A stretch of DNA of 55,825 bases from Candidatus Yanofskyibacteriota bacterium (GTDB taxonomy: Bacteria > Patescibacteriota > Minisyncoccia > 2-02-FULL-40-12 > GWA2-44-9): assembly GCA_016185505.1 (NCBI GenBank), contig JACPNL010000010.1:1-55825 (forward strand), read 5' to 3'. Positions 36,394 to 46,271 of the stretch are shown here, piece by piece. The first letter of the stretch is position 1, and each line of letters begins with the position of its first letter. The notes below the pieces were generated by a model. That model was given only the letters and a program-made list of their open reading frames with translations, was not told the DNA's origin and did no database searches. A program made the translations under genes and the position numbers.

Positions 36394-37119
36394 TTACTTT
36401 GACCACCACGAGGAAATATAGGTGGCGACTTCGCTCATTTTGAGAGGGGTGGTGGCATTGCCGGTGCGAATGTAAAAATTCTCGCCGTCCCCCGTTTTCA
36501 AGTACACCGGCTTATAGCTTGGCTCAATGCTTGCCAAACAAACTATCTTGTCGCCTACGCTATCAAATTTTAACTTAACAAACCGCCTGAATTCAGCCCC
36601 GATCATGTTGTTAAAAAGGTTATTGAAATGATTTTCAAATCCGTCAGCATCTTGTTTAACAAGAGTAACGATGTCATTTTCCAGCCCCACCGTTTCACCA
36701 CCATCATCTACGCCGATCAATAAATGCCCGCCGTCTGAATTTAAAAAAGCGGCAATGGTCTTCATAACCGCTTTTTCCAGCTCCTTATTTACCGTGCCCC
36801 GTTTTACATCCCAACGAAGAGATGCCTTGAATTCTAACTTTTCGTGCTCGCCGGATTTAATTACTTCTTCAACATTTTTTTCTTCATTCATGGCCTTGGC
36901 AAAAACAAAAATGATCAACCCCAGTTGAGACAAGATAAGCAAAAAGAACTCAACCACTTCAAATCTAATGTAGCCGGATACGGCAAGACCCTCATATACA
37001 TCTCCCCAGTCAGCAGCCAAAGCAAGAACCAAAAAAGTTAAATAAAACAGCGCCTCAATGACAATAAGATTCCTGAAAACTACAAATAATTTATCGTGCT
37101 TTAAGACCCGCCATTTCAT
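36394..37119 (-). CDS. Membrane protein with AlbA_2/Schlafen-like putative DNA-binding domain
   Basis: EKLEFKASLRWD...FLNSDGGHLLIGVDDGGETVGLE. Confidence 0.85.
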   Translation of the reverse strand: MKWRVLKHDKLFVVFRNLIVIEALFYLTFLVLALAADWGDVYEGLAVSGYIRFEVVEFFLLILSQLGLIIFVFAKAMNEEKNVEEVIKSGEHEKLEFKASLRWDVKRGTVNKELEKAVMKTIAAFLNSDGGHLLIGVDDGGETVGLENDIVTLVKQDADGFENHFNNLFNNMIGAEFRRFVKLKFDSVGDKIVCLASIEPSYKPVYLKTGDGENFYIRTGNATTPLKMSEVATYISSWWSK

Positions 37120-37186
37120 ATAATTAAGTGTAGGATTATTTATACTTTTTTCAAGTAGACCAACCTTGCGCTATTTATGCTTATGC

Positions 37187-37222
37187 AACATTAAACCTCG
37201 CGTACATGCGAGGTTTAATGTT
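37187..37222. terminator. 15-bp stem hairpin AACATTAAACCTCGC...GCGAGGTTTAATGTT
   Basis: Inverted repeat after the gene 37231..37854. Confidence 0.7.
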
Positions 37223-37230
37223 GTTTATCT

Positions 37231-37854
37231 TTATGGGGTTGGAGTTGGGGTGGGACTCTCACTAGTGGTAGGTGTAGGAGTCACACACTTAGATTCAGCT
37301 TTTAGTAACCTGGGTTTCCCTAAATGTTTTAAGGCATTGAATATCCCTTTTTCAGCCGCAGCTTTTGCTTCCGGACTCATATTGTCATAAGCGGCCTGTA
37401 TGGCATTTCTTGCTTCAACGGCTCCAACCGTAGCCTGACAAGCATCCTGGTCCGGTAAAGTTGATACCCAAGCCAGCAGATTAGACAAAGCAGAATCTAT
37501 AAGGTCTAAATGATTCTGTTTTTCTTCTTCAGTTAACGTACCCGGCGCGCGCTGTGCTTCCTCATAAGACTTCACCGCCTTAAATAAGGCTCCGTAATAT
37601 CTCATTTCTTGAGAATTCCTGAAATCCCTAAGCACGTCCTTTAAGCGGCGGCCCAAATGAAATCCCCGACCCTGAAGATCCGCGGGGCGATGGAATACGG
37701 CATCATAAAGAGAGTCTAATGTGTCACTGTCAACGGTTGCATCATTATCAGCGAATACGGTGGTTGGCCCTCTCGACACTAAAAAACCAACTAGCATACC
37801 GAACGAAAGAACACTCACGACTCCGACAGCCACTATTTTTTTTGATATATTCAC
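37231..37854 (-). CDS. Secreted/anchored hypothetical protein with Thr-Pro-rich tail
   Basis: N-terminal TM; C-terminus TPTPTTSESPTPTPTP. Confidence 0.75.
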   Translation of the reverse strand: MNISKKIVAVGVVSVLSFGMLVGFLVSRGPTTVFADNDATVDSDTLDSLYDAVFHRPADLQGRGFHLGRRLKDVLRDFRNSQEMRYYGALFKAVKSYEEAQRAPGTLTEEEKQNHLDLIDSALSNLLAWVSTLPDQDACQATVGAVEARNAIQAAYDNMSPEAKAAAEKGIFNALKHLGKPRLLKAESKCVTPTPTTSESPTPTPTP

Positions 37855-38019
37855 AAGTTTTTTGTCAGCAATAAATTTTGCTTATTTTGCTAATAATATT
37901 AGCCAAATACGTAAAATTTTGCTTTTATTTAAAACTTTCTTGTAATTAACTGAACTGTACACAAATTATACTTTTTAATCAATCTCCTCAACCCACAGAC
38001 AAATATGGCCTGATTTCCG

Positions 38020-38062
38020 GAACAAGACAAAGGCCGCGTGATACGCGGCCTTTGTCTTGTTC
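38020..38062. terminator. 19-bp stem hairpin after the S8 peptidase gene
   Basis: GAACAAGACAAAGGCCGCGTGATACGCGGCCTTTGTCTTGTTC. Confidence 0.75.
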
Positions 38063-38095
38063 TTTCCCTCTTAATCAATTTAGGGATTGGTCTGA

Positions 38096-39400
38096 TTAGG
38101 GATTGGTCTGATTTCCGGTAATACTCTCTTCTGCGTCAACTAATCCATAACCATAGAAGTTGTCAAATCCGTCTCCATTAACGTCGTCGGCTGTAGCGAT
38201 AAGGTTTGCTCTTACTTCTACTGGATCCCAGACTCCGTCGCTATCTGTATCATAGGCAACAGGAATGGCTGTTCCAAGAATTAAGACAACCGTCCCAGCA
38301 ACATGCGGTGAAGCCATAGAAGTCCCGCTGATGGTATAGTATGAGCCATCATTCCATGTTGAGCGAATACTCACTCCGGGAGCAGCTAACTCAACTTCTG
38401 CGCCTTCTGAACTCCAATAAGGAGTAGAGTCGTCAGAAGCAGTCGCGGCTACGGCAATGACCGAAGAATATTTTGCAGGATAACTTATTTCATTGGTTGT
38501 ACCGTCACCGTCACCGGAATTTCCAGCCGCGGCTACCAGCACTACACCGGCGGCATATGCCGCATCCACGGCATCATGAAGCGCTTGAATATCGCTTGTG
38601 GTGCCTAAACTCATGTTTACGACGTCTATATCGTTGTTCATGGCCCAAGTGATACCTTCAATAACATCACTCGTATAACCCGAGCCGTTTCGATCAAGAA
38701 CCTTTACCGCATAAAGGTAAGCTTCCGGCGCAACGCCTACAACTCCAAATGTATTATCTGAAGCCGCTATAATACCGGCAACATGAGTACCGTGGCCATT
38801 ATCGTCGTTCCAGTTATTGGGATCAGCAGGTTTGCGGGGGCCCTTTGAAACAAAATTTACTCCGCCTTTTAAGTTGCCGACTAAATCAGCGTGGTCTTGA
38901 TCTATACCAGTATCAACTACCGCAACTTTGACAGCAGCGCCTCGGCTTGTTCCCCAAGCTAATTCAGCGTCAATCCTATCAACACCCCATTCAAGTGATT
39001 GGGGATCTGGCGTCGGTTCCGGGGTTGGATCTGAACCTCCACCCGGTCCGCCGTTGTGGCCTTCTCGATGATGCAAAGCAAGTACTCTTGCGTCCGGCTC
39101 GACTCTTTTAACGCCGGCCAATGTCCCTACGCCAGGCACCATAGCTTCGTCTGGAAGAAGAACTACTGCGCCGTCTACTAATGGTAATTCTTTTAGTATT
39201 TTTCCGCCCTTGTTTTCAAGAGCTTCTCGCGCGCTCTCATTTACCGGGTCCTCAAAGGTTACAATGACCCGATAAGGATTTCCGGCGTGAGCCGAGTTTG
39301 ACTCGGCCGCCTGCGAGACTAAACCGCTTACTCCGACTGAACCTAAAACCAAAGCAATGACGGTTAAGCTTGCAGACAAAAATTTAAATTTATTTTTCAT
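38096..39400 (-). CDS. Subtilisin-like S8 serine peptidase
   Basis: VAVVDTGID, HGTHVAGIIAA, SGTSMASPHVAG. Confidence 0.97.
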   Translation of the reverse strand: MKNKFKFLSASLTVIALVLGSVGVSGLVSQAAESNSAHAGNPYRVIVTFEDPVNESAREALENKGGKILKELPLVDGAVVLLPDEAMVPGVGTLAGVKRVEPDARVLALHHREGHNGGPGGGSDPTPEPTPDPQSLEWGVDRIDAELAWGTSRGAAVKVAVVDTGIDQDHADLVGNLKGGVNFVSKGPRKPADPNNWNDDNGHGTHVAGIIAASDNTFGVVGVAPEAYLYAVKVLDRNGSGYTSDVIEGITWAMNNDIDVVNMSLGTTSDIQALHDAVDAAYAAGVVLVAAAGNSGDGDGTTNEISYPAKYSSVIAVAATASDDSTPYWSSEGAEVELAAPGVSIRSTWNDGSYYTISGTSMASPHVAGTVVLILGTAIPVAYDTDSDGVWDPVEVRANLIATADDVNGDGFDNFYGYGLVDAEESITGNQTNP

Positions 39401-39661
39401 ATATATTTAATTTAATTTTTTATTACTAATTTTGAAATCGACCTGCCACCACTAAGATTTGAGTCTTAGCGAGACTAATTCAGCAATTTTATCAATATCT
39501 GAATCCTGGTCAAGCGTGGCCTAGTTTATACTCTATATGTTAACACAAAATATGATTTAAGTCAAGGAACCACTGGGCTTGGCTTTGTCTGAATTTCTGA
39601 TTTGATCACATACAGACTTACCGAAGCAAGTCTATATGACTGCGAGCCGTAGCGCGCTACG

Positions 39662-40141
39662 CTATAATATTTTGCGCCAAATTTGGCCGGGTTCGCCGTC
39701 AGGAGCTATCACCTCTCCGACTCTTTCAAAATCTAATTTATCATGAAAACCCCATGATTCCTTGTGCGAGTTGGGGCTATAAAATACGGCTTCAGTAAAT
39801 CCAAGCTTTTTCGCTTCTTCAATCCTTTTTAATCTTAGAGCCTTGCCAATCTCTCTGCCTTTATACTTTGCCGCAAGAATATAAAATTCTACGGGATTGT
39901 TTGTTTTTGCGTATAGTTTTATGTGGCTTGGCGCACTCCTGAAACCCGCAATTCCCACAACTTCACCCTTTTCTTCTGCCACAAAGAATCTGTATTTTTC
40001 ATTAATATATTCGTCGGTCTTATCAATACACATCTTTAGTTTAAGCGAAAGTTTTTTTAGAAATTCTGGGTCAGTCCAATATAGAGCAAAAATTTCTTCT
40101 ACCGCTTCCAAGTCATCTTTTTTAAAATCTCGTATAATCAT
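39662..40141 (-). CDS. GNAT-family N-acetyltransferase
   Basis: VVGIAGFRS...YILAAKYKGREIGKALRLKRIEEAKKLGFTEAVFYS. Confidence 0.85.
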   Translation of the reverse strand: MIIRDFKKDDLEAVEEIFALYWTDPEFLKKLSLKLKMCIDKTDEYINEKYRFFVAEEKGEVVGIAGFRSAPSHIKLYAKTNNPVEFYILAAKYKGREIGKALRLKRIEEAKKLGFTEAVFYSPNSHKESWGFHDKLDFERVGEVIAPDGEPGQIWRKIL

Positions 40142-40191
40142 GCGTTTAATAAATTATTGGCTGCCGGGTCAAGAGTGTATTCCGGCTTGAG

Positions 40192-40262
40192 CTGGGGGGA
40201 TAGGATTCGGACCTATATAGACGGTACCAAAAACCGTAGTCCTACCATTAGACGACCCCCCA
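40192..40262 (-). tRNA. tRNA-Gln(TTG)
   Basis: TGGGGGGTCGTCTAATGGTAGGACTACGGTTTTTGGTACCGT...TCCGAATCCTATCCCCCCA. Confidence 0.9.
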
Positions 40263-40474
40263 GCTCAAGCAAGAATTATTTTTTTAAACCCATTTCCCCT
40301 CATTTGTCCCACCTCGACACAGTCCCGCAATATTCGCTAATTTTACAATAAAAAACGGCGTTTTACAATCGGGTAGTGAAATTTCCTGAATTTAAAAATG
40401 CGGCTTAATTAGCCGCAACAGGAAATTCTACTACCCGACAATGCCGTTATGCTTCTTGATATAAATAAGGTCCT

Positions 40475-41701
40475 TTATTTCTTTATCGTGAAAAGAAGCG
40501 CTAATATGGCAACGACTGAAAGACCAAATCCGTAGGTAAAAGGATATGCAGGATTCATGTTCCACAGAAGTCCGGCCATAAGACCGGCAGGAATCAGTGC
40601 CAGGCCTGTAGATGTTTCAAACGCGCCGAGCGATGTAGCTCTGTCTTGGACCGGCGACAGGTCGGAGACAAAAGCCCTTTGGCTCGCGTCTATGAATGCT
40701 TTGAACGCGCCATAAAGCGCGAATAAACCCAGAAGCGCAAATAAACTGTCTGCAAAAACAAAGCCAAGGGACGTAACCGAGAACAAAGAATAACCGATAA
40801 GCACAACCGGCTTTCGGCCTATTTTATCGGACAATCGCCCGGCCGGAACTGATAGAGACGCGTCAAAAATATTGTAAAAAATGTAAAGCAGTATCGGCAA
40901 ACCAATGGCTAGTTTTTCCGGTTCGAATGAAGTTACAAAAAATCTTAAGAATTGATACGAAGCCAAATTACCTAAGTCCTTGAACCCTTCGCTGGCTTTA
41001 AGGATAAAGAACATAAAATTAAAATTCGCCAGATGAAATAAAGTGGCAACAACCATAAATTTCTTTAATGGCGGGGATAAATTTTTAAAACTCAGTTTTT
41101 TGTGATTTACTCCCTTTTCTTTCAGTGATTTGGGCTCTCGAACAAATACTAAAGGAAGAAGCGCGGTAACGGCTATAATGGCGGCGATTAAAAATATAAC
41201 TCGGAAGGAAATATCAAAATCAACAAAAAGAATATATACGACGATAGACCCGATGATAGCCCCCGCGCCATCCATTGCTCTTTGAACACCAAATCCAAGG
41301 CCGCGTCTTTTATCGACTATACCGGTCTGATCGGTATAGTCGGCCGACTCGGAGACAATCGCATCTCGCGGGGCATCGCGAAGTCCCTTGCCAATTCTTT
41401 CAACCGGACGCAAGACCAAAATATGCGACCAGGTTCTCGCCAATGGAAAGAAAAACTTAGCTAAAGCCGAAAAACCATAACCCCAAAAAACAAACTTCTT
41501 ATATTTCTTACTCTGATCAGCCCAATGGCCGGAAAGGACTTTGAAAATTGAGGCAAGGGCATCACCGCCTCCGCCTACCAAACCAACGGCAATCCCCGCT
41601 CCGCCAAGAGCGGTAATGAAGAAAGGCAGTAGCGGCTGTATCATCTCGCTTGAAAAATCAGCCAATAAAGAAGTAAGACCGAGAAGAATAATGTTCTTCA
41701 T
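40475..41701 (-). CDS. MFS transporter
   Basis: 12-TM-like; GKGLRDAPRDAIVSES, GRLSDKIGRKPV. Confidence 0.92.
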   Translation of the reverse strand: MKNIILLGLTSLLADFSSEMIQPLLPFFITALGGAGIAVGLVGGGGDALASIFKVLSGHWADQSKKYKKFVFWGYGFSALAKFFFPLARTWSHILVLRPVERIGKGLRDAPRDAIVSESADYTDQTGIVDKRRGLGFGVQRAMDGAGAIIGSIVVYILFVDFDISFRVIFLIAAIIAVTALLPLVFVREPKSLKEKGVNHKKLSFKNLSPPLKKFMVVATLFHLANFNFMFFILKASEGFKDLGNLASYQFLRFFVTSFEPEKLAIGLPILLYIFYNIFDASLSVPAGRLSDKIGRKPVVLIGYSLFSVTSLGFVFADSLFALLGLFALYGAFKAFIDASQRAFVSDLSPVQDRATSLGAFETSTGLALIPAGLMAGLLWNMNPAYPFTYGFGLSVVAILALLFTIKK

Positions 41702-41753
41702 AAATTTAGCTGGTAAGCAAATAAGCCAACTAGCTTATTAGCTTATACGCTTA

Positions 41754-42893
41754 CTAGCTCGTTAATTCGATGACTGCCAACTCTAACGGCAACTGCGGGA
41801 CGGGAGAGTGTTTTATCTCATTTCGAGCATTGGAAAAACTAACTATCATTTTAATCAACCGTTGGCTATCTACGCTTTGCCCCAGCGTTGAGATATTTTT
41901 TGTTTCCTCGTCGTTCATACCGCTTACGGAAGCAAGCACGGCCGGATTTATTTTTGCCATCAGAACGTTTCTTAGATACTCCACCAAATTGCCGGTGAAA
42001 TTTTCCATATCAGCCCCGGACATATGAATTTTTTGGATAACTTCCATAGAGCCAACCCTGTCATTATTTAAAAGACGGCCAAGAAATTCTGGGTAATATT
42101 TATACGAAACCAAACTCAATATTTCGTTCACGTCTTCAGCGGAAACCTCTTTGTTCGGATCAACGGAAGCATGGATTTTAGTCAGAGCCACTTCCGCGTC
42201 ACGCAACGCTCCGTCGGCAGACATGGCTATGGTTTTTATCGCTTCGTCATTTATCTTAATCCCCTCTTTACCGGCCATCATTTTTAATTTTTCAGAAATT
42301 TGGCCATGATTTAACCGTTTGAAATCAAATCTTTGCACACGGGATAATACCGTCGGCAATATCTTGTGCGGTTCGGTCGTAGCAAGAATAAAAATAACAT
42401 GCGCCGGCGGTTCTTCAAGCGTTTTTAATAAAGCGTTAAAAGCAGATTTTGAAAGCATGTGAACCTCGTCAATGAGAAATATTTTGTATCCCCCGCCCGG
42501 CGCGGCAACCATCGCCGAATCGTTCAGCTCCCGGATATCATCAACCCCCGTCCGCGAAGCGGCGTCTATCTCAATGAGGTCAAGTGAATTCCCCTGACTC
42601 GCGGCAAGACAAAAATGGCAGTTATCACACGGCTCCGTTAACACAGCTTCCGGCCTTCGGCTATCTGCTTTCAGCTGATTGCCGATTACTGGTTGCTGGT
42701 TGCGACGATAGTCACAGTTAAGCGCTTTAGCAAAAATACGGGCCAAAGACGTTTTGCCGGTCCCTCGAGAACCGGTGAATAAATAAGCGTGGCCCACCCG
42801 GCCGCTCTCTAATGCTCCTTGCAGGGTCTTTACTACATGCTCTTGACCCACTATTTCCGAGAATTTTTGCGGACGATACTTACGATATAACAT
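41754..42893 (-). CDS. dnaX: DNA polymerase III gamma/tau subunit
   Basis: MLYRKYRPQKFSEIVGQEHVVKTL, GSRGTGKTSLARIFAKALNC, CDNCHFC, DEVHMLSKSAFNALLKTLEEPP. Confidence 0.97.
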   Translation of the reverse strand: MLYRKYRPQKFSEIVGQEHVVKTLQGALESGRVGHAYLFTGSRGTGKTSLARIFAKALNCDYRRNQQPVIGNQLKADSRRPEAVLTEPCDNCHFCLAASQGNSLDLIEIDAASRTGVDDIRELNDSAMVAAPGGGYKIFLIDEVHMLSKSAFNALLKTLEEPPAHVIFILATTEPHKILPTVLSRVQRFDFKRLNHGQISEKLKMMAGKEGIKINDEAIKTIAMSADGALRDAEVALTKIHASVDPNKEVSAEDVNEILSLVSYKYYPEFLGRLLNNDRVGSMEVIQKIHMSGADMENFTGNLVEYLRNVLMAKINPAVLASVSGMNDEETKNISTLGQSVDSQRLIKMIVSFSNARNEIKHSPVPQLPLELAVIELTS

Positions 42894-42898
42894 AAAAA

Positions 42899-43043
42899 AT
42901 TAACCTAATTATTCTAATTGCTCTAATTGACCTAAATAAACCCTAATGACCGAATAACTAATGACCAAAGGTTTGAGGATTAGACATTAGAAATTGTGAT
43001 TTATTTAGAATAATTAGAATAATTAGGTTAATTAGAATAATTT
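42899..43043. repeat. Intergenic inverted-arm repeat, copy 2 (CTAATTNNN units)
   Basis: CCTAATTATTCTAATTGCTCTAATTGACCTAAATAAA ... TTTATTTAGAATAATTAGAATAATTAGGTTAATTAGAATAATT. Confidence 0.9.
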
Positions 43044-43695
43044 ATTTTCGGAATACTGTCATCTTGACTCCTATAAAACTTACCACTAACGCCGCTGCCG
43101 AACCGGCGATTCCGCCGGCATTGGCCCACTGATCACTGCTCAAGTCGAACATTGGATCTAAAAAATTTACTAAACCAGAAGCTATTCCAATATTCACAAG
43201 TCCGGCGATAATGTAAGCAGTAAAAAATTTTCCCAACTCTGCGGCGTTAATTTTGTTTTCCTCGCCAGAGGCGTTAACGCCCACCAGAGGCGGGTCAACC
43301 TCTGGTTGAGAAAATACCCAGAATTTGTTCCAAAAATAACTGTGAAATGTTGCTATAATAAACGCCGACGCGACGAAAATTGAATACCATAATCCCTTAT
43401 TTATATCCGACCAAGATATTAAAACATTCAAAATCCCAAAATATACCGCCGCGTTGGTAAAACCAACAGCAGAAAATTTGCCGAACTGACCGAAGAATGC
43501 CAGCCACCGCCCCAAAAAATATCCAAGATTTACCCCCAGTATCCAAAGAATGGGAACAAAAATAATCAACCAAGCATAAGATACACTGACAAATTCCGGC
43601 AATTCAAGAAAAACAAATATCCGCCACGCGATCAAACCGGTTATGAGTCCGGTTATTACTGAAAAATAAAAATCTTTGCGAGAAAATTGATGCAC
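43042..43695 (-). CDS. GtrA-like membrane protein
   Basis: Four TM segments; KFSAVGFTNAAVYFGILNVLI, SYFWNKFWVF. Confidence 0.75.
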   Translation of the reverse strand: MHQFSRKDFYFSVITGLITGLIAWRIFVFLELPEFVSVSYAWLIIFVPILWILGVNLGYFLGRWLAFFGQFGKFSAVGFTNAAVYFGILNVLISWSDINKGLWYSIFVASAFIIATFHSYFWNKFWVFSQPEVDPPLVGVNASGEENKINAAELGKFFTAYIIAGLVNIGIASGLVNFLDPMFDLSSDQWANAGGIAGSAAALVVSFIGVKMTVFRK

Positions 43696-43760
43696 ATTGT
43701 TACATTGTTACGTTGCTACATTGCTAAAAACAATTTAACAATATAACAATTTAACAATAC
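43693..43760. repeat. Inverted short-period arms (ACATTGTT / AACAATTT units)
   Basis: ACATTGTTACATTGTTACGTTGCTACATTGCT AAAA ACAATTTAACAATATAACAATTTAACAAT. Confidence 0.85.
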
Positions 43761-43789
43761 GATAGATTCTCTTAGTTTCTATAATTAAC

Positions 43790-43820
43790 GACTTCGCAAG
43801 TCCGACGGACTTGCGAAGTC
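43790..43820. repeat. Palindrome GACTTCGCAAGTCC GAC GGACTTGCGAAGTC
   Basis: 14-bp stem; near-identical to 29228..29258. Confidence 0.9.
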
Positions 43821-43830
43821 CTCTACTGCG

Positions 43831-46266
43831 CTACCCACTACTACCTACTGCGCTGAATTTAGATTTTATCTCCTCCTCTACCTCTTCCCTTGGCCGGCCG
43901 TATTTTAATTTTGACATTTTGTTTATTTCCAGAGCCAATTCTCTGTCACCGGCGCCAAATACCTTTTCGGTATCAACTTTAATATTGAAAGGGCGGGTCG
44001 TCTGGCCACCAACCAATAAACTAGCATAAGCGTTTAAGTTGTCTATGTTGACGAGATCTTGCGGAGTGAAAACCGGTTCAAATTTATTCTTCATAAACTC
44101 GGCGTCATCCGGACCAATCCTGAAAGAAATAATGGAGCCGACATTGCCGAAAACAGCGTCTCTAATCCCTTCCTTAAGTTGTTTTATAAATTGATGGGCA
44201 ATAACCAGATCGAGGCGATACTTTCGCGCTTCCGATAATATCGTTGAAATACTGTCAGTAGTGAAATTCTGAAACTCGTCAATGTAAAGATAAAAATCCT
44301 GGCGCGTTTCATCCGGAATATCCACGCGCGATAAAGCCGCCATCAAGAGCTTGCCGACAATGATCATACCGAGGAGATCTGCGTTCAGAGCGCCTATTTT
44401 GCCCTTGGACAGATTAACCACCAGAATTTTCCTGTTATCCATCGATTCCCGAAAATTTAACGCGCTCTTTTTCTGATTTATAATCGGACGCAAAAATTCG
44501 TTGTAAACAAACGAGGTTATTTTTGAAGAAATATAAGGGGCCATGTTTGCCAAACTTTGCTCGCCTTGCGCTTTCTGCGCTTCAAGTTCCCAGAATTCTC
44601 TAACCAAAGGATTTGTCTCGCGAGAAAGTTTGTCTTTTCTGTAAGCGTCGTCAACCAAAACTCGTGAAATATCAGCCAATACAGGAATTTCATAACGATA
44701 ATCGTCAAGCAAAAGCAAAGCGGAATTCTTGAAATATTTTTCAAACATCGGTCCGCCGGTTGTTCTTAAGTCATACAATTTATTAAATATCTCAAAGAGT
44801 TCGTCTATAACCATTGTTTTTTGCTCGGGATGATCAGGGTTTATCTCAAGCATATTCAAACCCATCGGCCGGGAAATATCACCGGGATCAAAATAAACAA
44901 CATCATTAGTTCTGTCTTTGGGAATAATAGATAAAACAAATTCAGCAAATTCTCCGTGCGGATCAATCACGCAAACCCCTTTGCCGTTCTCTATGTCCTG
45001 CCGAATCATTGACTCCATAAAAACCGACTTGCCCGTGCCGGTCTGACCGATAATATACAAATGCCTTCGCCTGTCGGCATCACTCATTTTGACTAATGTT
45101 TCAACGCCTCGAAAAATATTTTTGCCTAAAACAATCCCCTCCTGTGGCAGATTCGGCGGTGGTTCGGCCGGCTTAGAACGCAAGAATTTTATCCTCGGCG
45201 CAAGAGTGGACGCCAACGGAAAGTGATATAAACTGGTTATTTCTTCCGAGGACAGAAACGTAGACTGCGAATTGTCAAAAAGCCGGAAAGAAAAATTAAA
45301 TAATAACTTTTTTAGCGTTCTGGACGACATATTGATTATTTTTAGACTGTTCATCTCGCCGGCCGCGAACTGCGCTAGTGAACCGTCTATGTCCCCAAGC
45401 AGTTGTTTAGCCCTCATCTCGCTACCAGCCGAAACAACCACCCTTATATTTGTATCAAAAAGCGGCTTCGTCGCCTTGGACTGAATGTTTTTGATTATCT
45501 CCTCGTCAAATGGCGTAACAACACGAAGTTGTTGGTTGTCAGTTGTTGGTTGTTGGTCTTTCTTCGGCTTATGCTTAGCTCGAGACAACGCCTCTGAAAA
45601 CTTATACCCCGATTGCATTTCACGAGCTGTTTTTTGAGCAAGTTTCCGCATATCATCCCGATGCGACGGCCGCATCAATATCTGAACAGCCGCACCTTCG
45701 CCTTCTTTTTCAAGTTTGGACAAAGAAGTGGCTATCTCGCTTAATGGATCGGCCTGCAAATTCTGATATGTCTTGAAGGGTAATAGTGGAATTTTGGACA
45801 GTTTCACATACGCGCCCAGCGCGACGCCGTCAGGATTGAATATATTATAGTCCTTAACTTTCTCCACCTCCGCGGTAGGGAAAAATCCATGAACTTGTTT
45901 TTCAAATACCTGCTCATACGTCTTGGGAACAGCTATGTAGAAAAATATCTCCTCGCCAACATGATGAACCGCCATTTCAAGGGAAATATACGGCTCGCCA
46001 TAAATAAATTTATTCCAACCCCTTGAGTGGATATTGGAAAAAGACGAATACAATTGCTCCATTACGGAAATAAGGTCTTTTTCGGTTTTCTGTTGCGCTT
46101 GCCCTGATCCTGTCGAAGGATCGCGCGGAAGAGTTATCAAAAAAAGTGACATATTGAGCGCCCTTGCTATGTGACCCTTGGTCCTCAAGGAACCAAACAA
46201 CACCAAAGCGGCGACAAAGATAATGGCGATGACAACTAAGTAAGTAATTATCAAAAACAGAGACAA
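43831..46266 (-). CDS. Large ATPase related to TraG/VirB4/DUF87-type conjugative-transfer ATPases
   Basis: LYIIGQTGTGKSVFMESMIRQDIENGKGVCVIDPHGEFAE; DFYLYIDEFQNFTTDSI; VIAHQFIKQL. Confidence 0.88.
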   Translation of the reverse strand: MSLFLIITYLVVIAIIFVAALVLFGSLRTKGHIARALNMSLFLITLPRDPSTGSGQAQQKTEKDLISVMEQLYSSFSNIHSRGWNKFIYGEPYISLEMAVHHVGEEIFFYIAVPKTYEQVFEKQVHGFFPTAEVEKVKDYNIFNPDGVALGAYVKLSKIPLLPFKTYQNLQADPLSEIATSLSKLEKEGEGAAVQILMRPSHRDDMRKLAQKTAREMQSGYKFSEALSRAKHKPKKDQQPTTDNQQLRVVTPFDEEIIKNIQSKATKPLFDTNIRVVVSAGSEMRAKQLLGDIDGSLAQFAAGEMNSLKIINMSSRTLKKLLFNFSFRLFDNSQSTFLSSEEITSLYHFPLASTLAPRIKFLRSKPAEPPPNLPQEGIVLGKNIFRGVETLVKMSDADRRRHLYIIGQTGTGKSVFMESMIRQDIENGKGVCVIDPHGEFAEFVLSIIPKDRTNDVVYFDPGDISRPMGLNMLEINPDHPEQKTMVIDELFEIFNKLYDLRTTGGPMFEKYFKNSALLLLDDYRYEIPVLADISRVLVDDAYRKDKLSRETNPLVREFWELEAQKAQGEQSLANMAPYISSKITSFVYNEFLRPIINQKKSALNFRESMDNRKILVVNLSKGKIGALNADLLGMIIVGKLLMAALSRVDIPDETRQDFYLYIDEFQNFTTDSISTILSEARKYRLDLVIAHQFIKQLKEGIRDAVFGNVGSIISFRIGPDDAEFMKNKFEPVFTPQDLVNIDNLNAYASLLVGGQTTRPFNIKVDTEKVFGAGDRELALEINKMSKLKYGRPREEVEEEIKSKFSAVGSSG

Positions 46267-46271
46267 GGTAA

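Noticed and set aside
38090-38115. AGGGATTGGTCTGATT tandem duplication at the S8 peptidase stop codon
   Set aside because: Single 16-bp duplication, most simply slippage.
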